DNA from: Novosphingobium malaysiense
Lineage (GTDB): Bacteria; Pseudomonadota; Alphaproteobacteria; Sphingomonadales; Sphingomonadaceae
DNA length: 64,000 nucleotides
Assembly: GCF_000802225.1 (NCBI RefSeq)
Contig: NZ_JTDI01000003.1
Span: forward strand, 682,001 to 746,000
Direction of reading: 5' to 3'
A program made the position numbers and the translations under genes. Below are positions 33,823-44,579 of this stretch, one piece after another (the stretch's first letter is position 1; every line of letters starts with the position of its first letter). The notes beneath the pieces were generated by a model. It saw only the letters and a list, made by a program, of their open reading frames with translations, did no database searches and was not told the DNA's origin.

Positions 33823-34707
33823 CTAGTTCCCCCGCGCACCCAGAGGGTGCCGTGCATTGACCAGTGCCACCAGCCTTGCGCTATCCACGTGCGTGTATAT
33901 CTGGGTGGTGGCGATGTCCGCGTGGCCGAGCAGCATTTGCAGCACACGCAGGTCCGCGCCGCCTTCAAGCAGGTGCGTAGCGAAGGCATGCCGTAGAACG
34001 TGCGGTGAAATGCGTGTTGGATCGATCTCCGCGCGTACCGCGAGGTCGCGCAGAAGTTGAAACAGTCGCACGCGGGTCAGGTGTCCGCTGGCTCCGTTCG
34101 AGGGGAACAGAAACTTGGACCCGCCCGGCCTCACGGACAGCCAACGCGAGAGGACGTGGCGTGCCCGGGTGCTGACCGGGACCATCCGCTGCTGCCCGCC
34201 CTTCCCCGTGATATGCAGGAACGGCGCATCTCGCGGAACCGACGCGACAGGCAGCGAGACGAGTTCGCTTGCCCGCAACCCGGACCCGTACAGCAGTTCG
34301 AGCAGTGCCAGAAGCCGCACCGCCGCGGGGATTTCACCGGCTGCTTCCGTCTCCGCCTGCGCCAGGAAACGTTCGACCTCGTCGCGGCTGAGAAGTCTCG
34401 GCAAGGGGCGTCGGGTACGTGGTCGCGGCAGGGCTCCGGACGGATCGTCCTTTCGTAAGCCTTCGTCGACAAGGAAGCCGTAAAATTGGCGAAGGGCAGA
34501 GCACTTGCGGGCCAGGCTGGAAGCTGCAAGGCCACTCCAAGCTTCTCCCAGAGACGCCAACGCCGGGCCGTCGGCCTTGGCCAGATTGCCAATCGCCTCG
34601 CGCGCGGATTCCAGATCGCGACGATAGGCAGTCAAAGTATTCGCTGCGGCACCGCGCTCTACGGCCAGCATCGCCAGAAAACGTTCGGCGAGGTCCTCTC
34701 CCGCCAT
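33823..34707 (-). CDS. xerD: tyrosine recombinase XerD
   Basis: 294 aa, normal for XerD; with XerC it resolves chromosome dimers at dif near the division septum, activated by FtsK. The catalytic set is complete: Arg145 (SGLRASEL), Lys169 (GKGGQQR), His236/Arg239 (HVLRHAF), His262 (LGHADI) and nucleophile Tyr271 (TQIYTHV). N-terminal SAM-like DNA-binding domain intact. It follows the 34714 gene after 6 nt. No genomic island or att-like repeat is near, so it is the housekeeping enzyme. Confidence 0.93.
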   Translation of the reverse strand: MAGEDLAERFLAMLAVERGAAANTLTAYRRDLESAREAIGNLAKADGPALASLGEAWSGLAASSLARKCSALRQFYGFLVDEGLRKDDPSGALPRPRTRRPLPRLLSRDEVERFLAQAETEAAGEIPAAVRLLALLELLYGSGLRASELVSLPVASVPRDAPFLHITGKGGQQRMVPVSTRARHVLSRWLSVRPGGSKFLFPSNGASGHLTRVRLFQLLRDLAVRAEIDPTRISPHVLRHAFATHLLEGGADLRVLQMLLGHADIATTQIYTHVDSARLVALVNARHPLGARGN

Positions 34708-34713
34708 CGGTCT

Positions 34714-36600
34714 TCAGGCTCTTGCGACGGCTTCTGCGGCGATCATGCGCGCTTCTGCCTCCAGGCCGACCTGTCGCAACGTCGAAACGATGTGATAGAG
34801 GTAGCGCGGCGTCATGCGGTGCCAGTTCGTGCCCTGCATGCCGAAACCGGCCAACAGCACTACGCTCGCTCTGTCCCCGCGCCGTGCCGCGCTGTCTATG
34901 GCGTTGGTCCAGCGGGTCGATCCGCCGAAGTTGAGCGACATGTCATTGGAATAGCGCTCGATGTCACCGGGCGTCAGCCGTTCGAGTCCGGCAAGACCTG
35001 CAACGAGGAAAGTCGACTTGCGCTTGTCCGCGCTCTCGTCGGCATCGATGAAGCTATCCAGTGCCCCGGTATCGACGGGGCTTGTGCGCCCGGGCGCTGC
35101 CAGCGACAGGAGACCCCAGCTTTCGCTTCCCGACGGCACCACCGAAGCCCAGCGCATGGCATTCGCATCGAAGCCTGCCGAGAGCATCGACGTAATCAGC
35201 GGTCCTGACTCGTCGGCCAGGTCCTCGCTCGCCGACATTCGCGCGGCCGCCGCGGCCGTCAGGACCTGGCGCGCATAGCGGGCCGAAGCGTTCGACGCGC
35301 CGTTCCACAAGGATTGCATGGCCGCCAGGCGGGCATCGCTGTCGGTAAGGGTATAGGCATCGCGCAAGGTCTCGGCATTGTCCTGCCAGGTCCCGATAAC
35401 GTCGCCGTCCGAATAGATCTGCGAATAGAGGTCTACCATTGCCGCATTGGACAATATCCCGGCAGCGCCGGCTCGATCTGCTGCAGCAGCACGACGCTCA
35501 AGGCCAACCATCGGCGCCAACGCGGTGACGTAACTGTACTGCGGGCCGGCAGCAGTCATCAAGCGCTCGGGCGGCTCGAGTCCGACGCCGATGGCAAGGC
35601 CGTAGCGCCAGGGCGTCAAGCTATCGACGTTGTCCCACTCGATAGTAACGGCTCGGCGTGTCTTGCCGGCCGCACCCGCGTATTTCTGAGCCAGGAGAAG
35701 GTCTATTTTGGGTAGAGTCCCGCGCGAAGTCTCGCGATCCAGTGCTGAAAGGGCAGCCCGGCTGTTGCCGCGGAAAGCCTCGCATATCGTCTTGGCCGCA
35801 TCCCAATGCGCATCGTCGCGCAAGTCACCCTGCGTTGCCATGATCGGACACAGCCCGGTGAAGTCGGCTGTCTTTTCGTAAACGGCAAGCGCCACGTTGC
35901 CCACCGCCGGGGTGTAGTCTGCGATGTCCATGTCCTGCAGCAGCGCTCGGGCCGCGTCGGTTTCTCCCATGCGCAGCAACAAGCCAACGCGCAGCGCAAG
36001 GAAATGCTGGGGCGTCATTCCTTCCGGCGCCTGCAACCTTGAAAGTAGCGCGCGCCGCAAGAGAATATGGCCCCAGCGTGAGACAAGAGCGCCCTTGTTG
36101 CCGGAGAGTGCCAGATCGATCAGCCTGGCATTTTGGCCTGCAAGCGAATCCGCCGCCAGCCCGCCTTCGCTCTGGTCGAGCAGCCCGGCCTTCGCCATCG
36201 AGCGTCGTGCCTGCGGCGGCATGTCGAATACGACCTGGCTGCCGAACAGTGCCTCGAAGTCGTCCGGCGTCATCTTCGCCAGTTCCTCGAGACTGGGAAC
36301 CCGCTTCAACGCACCGTTCGTCCCTGTGTCTTCCGCCGCCTGATTGCTGGCATCTGCGCTTCCGTCCGGAATTTGCTGGACGACAGGATTCGAAACCGAT
36401 TTGGCTCCCTCGCTGCTTGCAGAAGGGGAAGCCGTTGCTGCAGGGCGGGTCGGCGTGGGTCTGGGCGCCGAGGGCGTGGGGGTTGAAGAGGGTGTGTCCT
36501 GGAATATCTTTGGAAGAAGCGATTCGGGCGCGTCCTGTGCGACAGCCCACGCCGACGTCAGCGCCAGCGCCGCACCCGTCAGTAGATAGGGAACCCTCAT
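34714..36600 (-). CDS. large secreted helical-repeat protein, function unknown
   Basis: 628 aa from the ATG at 36600. A signal peptide (MRVPYLLTGAALALTSAWAVAQD) is followed by a Pro/Thr/Ser-rich low-complexity stretch (TPSSTPTPSAPRPTPTRPAA), a short conserved-looking SLEELAKMTPDDFEALFG segment, then about 430 residues of Ala-rich helices with TPR-like spacing (ALRVGLLLRMGETDAARALL, AVYEKTADF). The four-base overlap with a small membrane ORF upstream and the 6-nt gap to xerD suggest an operon. It may be a periplasmic scaffold; no enzyme motif is visible. Confidence 0.82.
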   Translation of the reverse strand: MRVPYLLTGAALALTSAWAVAQDAPESLLPKIFQDTPSSTPTPSAPRPTPTRPAATASPSASSEGAKSVSNPVVQQIPDGSADASNQAAEDTGTNGALKRVPSLEELAKMTPDDFEALFGSQVVFDMPPQARRSMAKAGLLDQSEGGLAADSLAGQNARLIDLALSGNKGALVSRWGHILLRRALLSRLQAPEGMTPQHFLALRVGLLLRMGETDAARALLQDMDIADYTPAVGNVALAVYEKTADFTGLCPIMATQGDLRDDAHWDAAKTICEAFRGNSRAALSALDRETSRGTLPKIDLLLAQKYAGAAGKTRRAVTIEWDNVDSLTPWRYGLAIGVGLEPPERLMTAAGPQYSYVTALAPMVGLERRAAAADRAGAAGILSNAAMVDLYSQIYSDGDVIGTWQDNAETLRDAYTLTDSDARLAAMQSLWNGASNASARYARQVLTAAAAARMSASEDLADESGPLITSMLSAGFDANAMRWASVVPSGSESWGLLSLAAPGRTSPVDTGALDSFIDADESADKRKSTFLVAGLAGLERLTPGDIERYSNDMSLNFGGSTRWTNAIDSAARRGDRASVVLLAGFGMQGTNWHRMTPRYLYHIVSTLRQVGLEAEARMIAAEAVARA

Positions 36601-36755
36601 TGCGGCAGCTCCGGCACTGGAACGGCAATCACTATATCTCGCACAGGACGCCGGCCTGCATCGATCCAGGCGAAGGTGCACAAGGCGATGGCGGCAAGCG
36701 GAACAGCCACGGCGATTGCTAGAAAAACCCCGCGTCCGCGCATTTGGATCGTCAC
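36597..36755 (-). CDS. small single-pass membrane protein
   Basis: 52 aa from the GTG at 36755 (48 aa from the ATG at 36743). An AAGGAAGG sits at good spacing before the GTG. The protein is MTIQMRGRGVFLAIAVAV.. with one hydrophobic helix (VFLAIAVAVPLAAIALCTFA, residues about 9-28), a basic N-terminus and a short periplasmic tail ending VPVPELPQ. The stop overlaps the start of the 34714 gene by 4 nt (ATGA), which is strong evidence of being real. It diverges from aroK. Its partner is likely the secreted protein downstream. Confidence 0.68.
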   Translation of the reverse strand: MTIQMRGRGVFLAIAVAVPLAAIALCTFAWIDAGRRPVRDIVIAVPVPELPQ

Positions 36756-36813
36756 TCGCCTTCCTTTACCTGTGCTTGCGCTGCGACCTAGCGCAACTAT
36801 AGGCGATGGAGCA

Positions 36814-37401
36814 ATGGACGTTCAACAAACCCACTTCTCTGCCCAGGAAATCGCGGCGCTGGCGCGACGTATTGATCGCCCAATCGTGCTCGTGGGGATG
36901 ATGGGCGTGGGCAAGTCCAGTGTCGGCAAGCGGCTTGCATCCCTGCTGGGGTGCCCCTTCGTCGATGCCGACGAGGAAATCGAACGCTCCGCTCAGATGA
37001 CCATTCCGGAAATCTTCGAGAATTTCGGTGAAGACTATTTCCGCAACGGTGAACGCCGCGTGATTGCGAGGCTGATTAACGAAAGCCTTGAGGACTTCGG
37101 CGGGCATATCGTCATTGCCACGGGCGGCGGGGCCTTCTGCAATCCGGAAACCCGCGCCCTGATTCTCGACAAGGCGATCACCGTGTGGCTCGACAGCGCA
37201 ATCGACACGCTGGTCGAACGTACCTCGCGCAAGGACAATCGCCCTCTGCTCAAGGAGGGCAATCCGCGCGAGATTCTCACGCGGCTGCGTGAAGAACGCG
37301 CAGGACACTATTCGCAAGCCCCCATCCATGTGGTCAGCGGCAGCGGACCGCATGTCCAGACCATCAACAAAGTACTTCAGGGAATTTCGCAATGGCTGTG
37401 A
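36814..37401 (+). CDS. aroK: shikimate kinase
   Basis: 195 aa. It phosphorylates shikimate at the 3-OH in aromatic amino acid synthesis. Walker A GMMGVGKSS, the shikimate-binding DADEEIE, RNGERR and ATGGGAF, and the lid Arg in SRKDNRPLL are present. The start at 36814 follows GGAG closely; upstream in-frame codons overlap the opposite small ORF and are unlikely. The stop overlaps aroB by 10 nt, the usual aroKB unit. Confidence 0.96.
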   Translation: MDVQQTHFSAQEIAALARRIDRPIVLVGMMGVGKSSVGKRLASLLGCPFVDADEEIERSAQMTIPEIFENFGEDYFRNGERRVIARLINESLEDFGGHIVIATGGGAFCNPETRALILDKAITVWLDSAIDTLVERTSRKDNRPLLKEGNPREILTRLREERAGHYSQAPIHVVSGSGPHVQTINKVLQGISQWL

Positions 37402-38507
37402 TCTCCGTAGACATCGCCGGCCGCCCCTACGAAGTTCGTGTGGGTGCAGGTCTTCTCGCAGAACTGGTGCCGCATTGCCGCAGTCGTTTGCGCAAGCGTG
37501 GCGTACCGATCGTCACGGACTCCAATGTCCACGCCGCCTGGGGCGAGGTAGTCGAGAAAAGCTTGCGGGATAATGGACACGAGCCGCACTGGCGCATCCT
37601 TCCTCCCGGCGAACAGACCAAGTCATGGGACGAACTGGCCGCCACGGTGAATTGGCTGCTCACGCTGGAAGTGGAGCGCGGCGATCACATCATCGCGCTG
37701 GGCGGCGGGGTGGTCGGTGACCTGACCGGTTTTTGCGCATCCGTGGTGAAGCGGGGGTGTAAGTTCATCCAGGTGCCCACGACACTGTTGGCGCAAGTCG
37801 ATTCCAGCGTAGGCGGCAAGACCGCGATCAACACGCCCGCGGGCAAGAACCTCGTCGGTGCGTTCCACCAGCCCTCGTTGGTCCTAGCCGATCTCTCGGC
37901 GCTCGAAACGCTGCCCGAACGCGAACTGCTGGCCGGCTATGCCGAAATCGTGAAATACGGCCTGATCGACGATGCCGACTTCTTCGCCTGGTGCGAACGC
38001 AACGGCGCCGCGCTCATCGCCGGCGACAGCGCGCTGCGCGAATACGCCGTTTCGCACTCGGTGGCAGCCAAGGCACGCATCGTGGCGCAAGACGAATTCG
38101 AAACCACCGGCAAGCGTGCCCTGCTCAACCTTGGCCATACCTTCGGCCATGCGCTGGAGGCCGAGACCGGCTTTTCCAACCGGCTGCTCCACGGCGAGGC
38201 TGTCGCGCTCGGCATGGTCCTGGCTGCGCGCTACTCGGCTCGCAAGGGGCTCATGCCCAAGGCCAGCGCCGAGCGCGTGGCGCAGCACATCGACGAAGTC
38301 GGGCTACCCGCTTCGCTATCGGGCCTCGGACTGGATTGCGACGGCACCGGGCTCGCCAGGCATATGCTGCACGACAAGAAGATGGATGCGGGCACGCTGC
38401 CTTTCCTGCTGCTGCATGGCATCGGCAAGACCTACCTCGACAAGGAGGCCTCGCTCGACGACGTCGCCGCTTTCCTCGGCGAGGAACTCGCGCGCGAACC
38501 CGCCTGA
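37392..38507 (+). CDS. aroB: 3-dehydroquinate synthase
   Basis: 371 aa; it converts DAHP to 3-dehydroquinate, with NAD and a divalent metal. The NAD site GGGVVGDLTGF, the DSSVGGKTAIN segment, metal ligand region ELLAGYAEIVKYGLI and the late HTFGHALE (His ligands) are all visible. Start inside the end of aroK (overlap 37392-37401). Confidence 0.97.
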   Translation: MAVISVDIAGRPYEVRVGAGLLAELVPHCRSRLRKRGVPIVTDSNVHAAWGEVVEKSLRDNGHEPHWRILPPGEQTKSWDELAATVNWLLTLEVERGDHIIALGGGVVGDLTGFCASVVKRGCKFIQVPTTLLAQVDSSVGGKTAINTPAGKNLVGAFHQPSLVLADLSALETLPERELLAGYAEIVKYGLIDDADFFAWCERNGAALIAGDSALREYAVSHSVAAKARIVAQDEFETTGKRALLNLGHTFGHALEAETGFSNRLLHGEAVALGMVLAARYSARKGLMPKASAERVAQHIDEVGLPASLSGLGLDCDGTGLARHMLHDKKMDAGTLPFLLLHGIGKTYLDKEASLDDVAAFLGEELAREPA

Positions 38508-38580
38508 CGCTCTATACGCGACGAACCGATCCGGAACCGTTTGTGCAGCGGCTGCATTTTCACCGTGAAAGGAGAAAATC

Positions 38581-38766
38581 ATGCCAGCCAAGTCCAAAGC
38601 ACAACAAAAGGCCGCGGGCGCCGCGCTTTCTGCAAAGCGTGGCGATACGAAGAAAAGCGATCTGCAGGGCGCCGCGCGCGACATGTACGATTCCATGTCC
38701 GAAAAGCAGCTCGAGGAATTTGCGGAAGGTGGCCGCAAGGGTAAACCAGAGCACGTCGACGAATAG
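38581..38766 (+). CDS. DUF3008 family small protein
   Basis: 61 aa, highly charged, beginning MPAKSKAQQKAAGAALSAKR, the characteristic DUF3008 opening. The middle GAARDMYDSMSEKQLEEFA forms a helix. The family is widespread in proteobacteria as a small stress-associated or nucleoid-like protein of unknown role. AAGGAG lies 7 nt before the ATG. It follows aroB by 73 nt and is probably separately expressed. Confidence 0.87.
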   Translation: MPAKSKAQQKAAGAALSAKRGDTKKSDLQGAARDMYDSMSEKQLEEFAEGGRKGKPEHVDE

Positions 38767-38857
38767 CGTTCGACCTCACCCGGCGTCCTTCCAGCGTGAC
38801 ATTGCCGAAAGGCGTGTCTAAGTTGCGCGACAAGACAACAATAATACGAGGGTCGCC

Positions 38858-40279
38858 ATGACAGCCGCCGAAGCCACGCCGGAACTCGACTTCCCGGAGG
38901 AAGCCGCGCACGACGACCGTGCCTTTCTCGGGCACCCCAAGGGGTTGGGTTTCCTCGGCATGGTCGAGGCGTGCGAGCGCTTTTCCTATTATTCCATGCA
39001 GACGCTGTTGACGCTCTACATGGTGAAATACCTCCTGCTGCCCGGCCGGCAGGAAAGCGTCATCGGGCTCGCCTGGCTAAAGGCCCATGTCTTTCCCGGG
39101 CTGGAGGGACAGCCGCTCGCCTCTGAAATCTTCGGGGTCTACACCGCGACGGTCTATCTGACGCCAATTCTCGGCGGCATACTGGCTGACCTCCTGCTTG
39201 GCCGACGCGCCGCATTGATAGCCGGCGCTCTCATCATGTCGCTGGGCCACTTTCTGATGGCCTTCGAAAGCGCCTTCCTTTTCGCGCTGATTTCGCTCGT
39301 CGTCGGTGTCGGCCTGTTCAAGGGCAACATCGCGAGCCAGGTCGGCGAACTCTACGGCCCTAACGACAACCGCCGGGCAATGGCATTCCAGATCTTCTAC
39401 ATCTTCATCAACGTATCGGTGATCGCGGCCCCACTCGTCTCCGGCACACTGGGCGAGAAAGTGGGCTGGCATTGGGGTTTCGGCTGCGCTGGTGTGGTCA
39501 TGGTCCTGGGCCTGTTCCTCTATATCTTCGCTCGTCCGTGGTTGCCCGCCGACAGCGGTAAGCCAGAGAAGTCGGCAGAACCACGTGCCAAGTTCCAGCC
39601 CGGAGACGGCCCCCGCGTACTGGCGGTGCTGGTGCTGGTGCCGATCATGGCGGTCTCGCTGCTGACTAATCAGGAAATCTTCAACGCCTATCTCGTCTGG
39701 GCGGACCAGCAGTTTCAACTGACTTTCTTCGGCACCACGCTCCCGACAAGTTGGATGATCACAATCGATGCCACGCTCAGCTTCTCGATGCTGGTTGCCG
39801 TTGCCGCGTTCTGGGCGTGGATCGGCGGACGCACCGGCAAGGAGCCGGACGAACTGGGCAAGATGCTGATCGGCTGCGTGTTCATCATCGGCGGCGGCCT
39901 GTGCCTCTACACGGCAGCCATCACACAAGGCGCGGGCAAGATCGGACTGTTCTGGCCGGTGATGTTCCACCTCGTGAACTCGATCGGCTTCGCGCATCTC
40001 CTGCCGGTCAGCCTCGCACTGTTCACCCGGCTGGCCCCACGGGCGCTCAACGCCTCGATCATCGGGATCTACTATCTGTCGTTCTTCGGCGCGAACCTTG
40101 CAGTGGGCAAGATCGGTACGTTGTTCGAGACGATGCCGACGCCGCAGTTCTGGCTGCTTCACGTCGCCTCGGCCGTGATCGCGCTCGTAGGGTTCGGCGC
40201 CTTCAAGCTGTTCCTGGCCGATCGGCTTATGGGCACAAGTGAAACTGCCGCTGACCGCGAAGCCCAGGCTTTCGACTAG
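38858..40279 (+). CDS. proton-dependent oligopeptide transporter (POT/PTR2, MFS)
   Basis: 473 aa with about 12-14 hydrophobic helices. The ExxERF motif of proton-coupled peptide transporters is present as EACERFSYYSMQ near residue 37, and the PTR signature FYIFINVSVIAAPLVSG near residue 185. An inserted loop between helices (WLKAHVFPGLEGQPLA) is longer than in E. coli DtpA. It imports di- and tripeptides, with protons. The stop overlaps the convergent thioesterase gene by 4 nt. Confidence 0.9.
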   Translation: MTAAEATPELDFPEEAAHDDRAFLGHPKGLGFLGMVEACERFSYYSMQTLLTLYMVKYLLLPGRQESVIGLAWLKAHVFPGLEGQPLASEIFGVYTATVYLTPILGGILADLLLGRRAALIAGALIMSLGHFLMAFESAFLFALISLVVGVGLFKGNIASQVGELYGPNDNRRAMAFQIFYIFINVSVIAAPLVSGTLGEKVGWHWGFGCAGVVMVLGLFLYIFARPWLPADSGKPEKSAEPRAKFQPGDGPRVLAVLVLVPIMAVSLLTNQEIFNAYLVWADQQFQLTFFGTTLPTSWMITIDATLSFSMLVAVAAFWAWIGGRTGKEPDELGKMLIGCVFIIGGGLCLYTAAITQGAGKIGLFWPVMFHLVNSIGFAHLLPVSLALFTRLAPRALNASIIGIYYLSFFGANLAVGKIGTLFETMPTPQFWLLHVASAVIALVGFGAFKLFLADRLMGTSETAADREAQAFD

Positions 40280-41064
40280 CCGAACAGGGCGATGGACTGC
40301 ATGCCGGCCATGACCGGCTCGCCCTGCGTATTCCAGATCGCCATGCGCTGGCTGGAGCAGCCACACTCGGCATAGTCGCCGACAGTGCTGAGCAACCACC
40401 ATCCGTCCTGTGTGGCAGGAGCGGGCGTCAACAGATTGACCTGCCAGTGCATGGTCGAAACGGGCACCGCTGCATGCAGCATCGGCATGACACCCGGCGG
40501 CAAGGCATCGCCGACGAGGAGCATCTCGACCATCGGATCGAGGCGATCGCGTTCGCAGGTCCGCACCCAGCGGCACATTTCGGGACGCTTGCCCTCTCGC
40601 GGAAGCAGCGCGTGGCGGGTCTCGAAATTGTTGGCAAGGAATGCAGGCGTGTGTCGGGTGTAAGTCACTGCGCGCGCCTCATCGCAGGGAACGAGATGCT
40701 CTGGCGTGGGCCTGTCGTTGATGTGAAGGCCGCTATCGACAGCGCCCATGAAGACAAAGCTTGCGCTGAAGGCGAGACCCTTTTCGGCATGTATTTCCGC
40801 CGCGATCCAGGTGGCGTTGCGCCCTGCCCGCTCGATCCGCGCACGTGCTTCGACGCGACCATTTACCGGCGCCATCATCGCCATCTGCGCTGAGCGCAGC
40901 GGCGGCAGCCCGTCACCGCCGATCTTGCAGGCGGCAGCGAGGGCCAGCGCCGAGGAAAACCCGCCATAGGCCGTCCGCCCCTGGTGCCAGGTCTCCGGCA
41001 CCATCAGCGCAAGGCCATCCTCCAAGGGCTTCGCCGCAGTTAGCAGCCCGGCAAATCCGGTCAT
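40276..41064 (-). CDS. double-hotdog acyl-CoA thioesterase family protein
   Basis: 262 aa with the TesB-like pattern: HQGRTAYGGFSSALALAAA in the first hotdog half, SAQMAMMAPVNGRVEARARI, and the second half VSTMHWQVNLLTP through GDYAECGCSSQRMAIW. It probably hydrolyses acyl-CoA esters to free acid and CoA. It is the last gene of the propionate cluster (start overlaps the csaA stop by 1 nt), so it may release CoA from branched or short acyl-CoAs there. Substrate unverified. Confidence 0.82.
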   Translation of the reverse strand: MTGFAGLLTAAKPLEDGLALMVPETWHQGRTAYGGFSSALALAAACKIGGDGLPPLRSAQMAMMAPVNGRVEARARIERAGRNATWIAAEIHAEKGLAFSASFVFMGAVDSGLHINDRPTPEHLVPCDEARAVTYTRHTPAFLANNFETRHALLPREGKRPEMCRWVRTCERDRLDPMVEMLLVGDALPPGVMPMLHAAVPVSTMHWQVNLLTPAPATQDGWWLLSTVGDYAECGCSSQRMAIWNTQGEPVMAGMQSIALFG

Positions 41065-41435
41065 CAGAACAACCGCGATCCGTTCGGGACAGCTTTGTCC
41101 GGCGAGAACAGCGTGACTCGCCCTTCTTCATCCGCAAAGCCAAGCGTGAGCACTTCGGACAGAGCCTTGCCGATCTGGCGTTTGGGAAAATTCACCACGG
41201 CCGCAACCTGCCGGCCGACAAGGTCTTCCGGCGTGTAGAGCGCGGCAACCTGCCCGACGCTTTTCTTCTCGCCGATACCCGGACCGAAATCGATCCGCAG
41301 CTTGTAGCTCGGCTTGCGCGCACCTTCGTAGACTTCCGCCGCGACGACGGTGCCCACGCGAATGTCGACTTTCAGAAAGTCGTCAAACGCGATCTCGGCA
41401 CCGGCGGGCGCGGCGGGATCGTGATCGAGATGCAA
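41064..41435 (-). CDS. csaA: CsaA-like tRNA-binding domain protein
   Basis: 123 aa; an OB-fold tRNA-binding domain (DFLKVDIRVGTVVAAE through VVNFPKRQIGKALSEVL), resembling CsaA and the Arc1p/MetRS C-terminal domain. CsaA is described as a dimeric tRNA-binding protein with chaperone-like activity. The start is TTG at 41435, preceded by CTGGAG with 6 nt spacing, 3 nt past the pccA stop; no ATG is available. Its place after pccA hints at co-expression only. Confidence 0.85.
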   Translation of the reverse strand: MHLDHDPAAPAGAEIAFDDFLKVDIRVGTVVAAEVYEGARKPSYKLRIDFGPGIGEKKSVGQVAALYTPEDLVGRQVAAVVNFPKRQIGKALSEVLTLGFADEEGRVTLFSPDKAVPNGSRLF

Positions 41436-41438
41436 CGG

Positions 41439-43460
<2,022 letters not shown>

Positions 43461-43522
43461 CCCCGTTCCTCCAACTTCAATCCTCCGGCGTCACAGGGCC
43501 GGGCGGAAATAAAAATCAAAAA

Positions 43523-44575
43523 TTATTCAGCAGCTTCCAGCTTCGCACAGCCCTTGGGCATGCGTTCCGCGTCCACTTGCGCCTGCGTCTGCTCGATGGC
43601 CATAGGCTTGATGCCCAGACGTGCGAACATCGCCATGTCGGTGTCGTCGCCTGCATTGGGCGCCGTCAGCAGCTTGTCGCCGGTAAAGATCGAGTTCGCG
43701 CCGGCCATGAAGCACATCGCCTGCGTCATCTCGGACATGGACTCGCGCCCGGCCGAGAGGCGCACCATCGAGTGCGGCATGGTGATCCGCGCAACCGCGA
43801 CGGTGCGCACGAATTCGACATCGTCGATCTTGGCCATCGGTGTATCGGCGAGCATATCGCCGAGCACCGTGCCCTTGACCGGCACCAGTGCATTGACCGG
43901 CACCGACTGCGGATGATCGGGAAGCGTTGCCAACGTGTGGATGAAGCCGACGCGGTCATCGCGCGTCTCGCCCATGCCGACGATGCCGCCAGAGCAGACG
44001 TTGATCCCGGCGCGGCGCACTTCGGAGAGCGTGTCGAGACGGTCCTCCATCGTGCGCGTCGTGATCACCTGATCGTAACGCTCGGGCGAGGTATCGATGT
44101 TATGATTGTAGTAGTCGAGCCCGGCTTCCTTGAGCATGTCGGCCTGTTCGGGCGTCAGCATGCCCAGTGTCATGCAGGTTTCCATGCCCATGTCGCGCAC
44201 GCCCTTCACCATCTCGATGATGGCGGGCATGTCGCGGTCCTTGGGATTGCGCCAGGCGGCACCCATGCAGAAGCGGGTTGAACCCTGATCGGCCGCCTGC
44301 GCCGCACGCTGCAGCACGGCCTGCACGTCCATCAGCTTGGTCGCCTTGACCCCCGAATCCGCCTTCACCGACTGCGAGCAATAGCCGCAGTCCTCCGCGC
44401 AGCCGCCGGTCTTGATCGACAGCAGCGTGGAGAGCTGCACTTCATTGGCCGCATGGTTCGCGCGGTGAACCTCGGCAGCGCGGAAGACCAGCTCAGTAAA
44501 CGGCAGGTCAAACAGCGCCGCGATTTCCTCGCGCGTCCAGTCGTTGCGGGTTTCGGTCTGGGGGGCTTCAGTCAT
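43523..44575 (-). CDS. bioB: biotin synthase
   Basis: 350 aa radical-SAM enzyme inserting sulfur into dethiobiotin. The cluster motif CAEDCGYC gives Cys59, Cys63 and Cys66; residues of the [2Fe-2S] site include NVCSGG and Arg-bearing [16 protein letters not shown]. The start was moved from an upstream in-frame ATG to 44575 (MTEAPQ), 4 nt after the metY stop. Its position next to the biotin-dependent carboxylase genes is functionally sensible. Confidence 0.95.
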   Translation of the reverse strand: MTEAPQTETRNDWTREEIAALFDLPFTELVFRAAEVHRANHAANEVQLSTLLSIKTGGCAEDCGYCSQSVKADSGVKATKLMDVQAVLQRAAQAADQGSTRFCMGAAWRNPKDRDMPAIIEMVKGVRDMGMETCMTLGMLTPEQADMLKEAGLDYYNHNIDTSPERYDQVITTRTMEDRLDTLSEVRRAGINVCSGGIVGMGETRDDRVGFIHTLATLPDHPQSVPVNALVPVKGTVLGDMLADTPMAKIDDVEFVRTVAVARITMPHSMVRLSAGRESMSEMTQAMCFMAGANSIFTGDKLLTAPNAGDDTDMAMFARLGIKPMAIEQTQAQVDAERMPKGCAKLEAAE

Positions 44576-44579
44576 AAGG

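Noticed and set aside
33823..34707. Integrase of a mobile element
   Set aside because: Length, motif layout and neighbours fit housekeeping XerD; no att repeats, transposition or phage genes are near.
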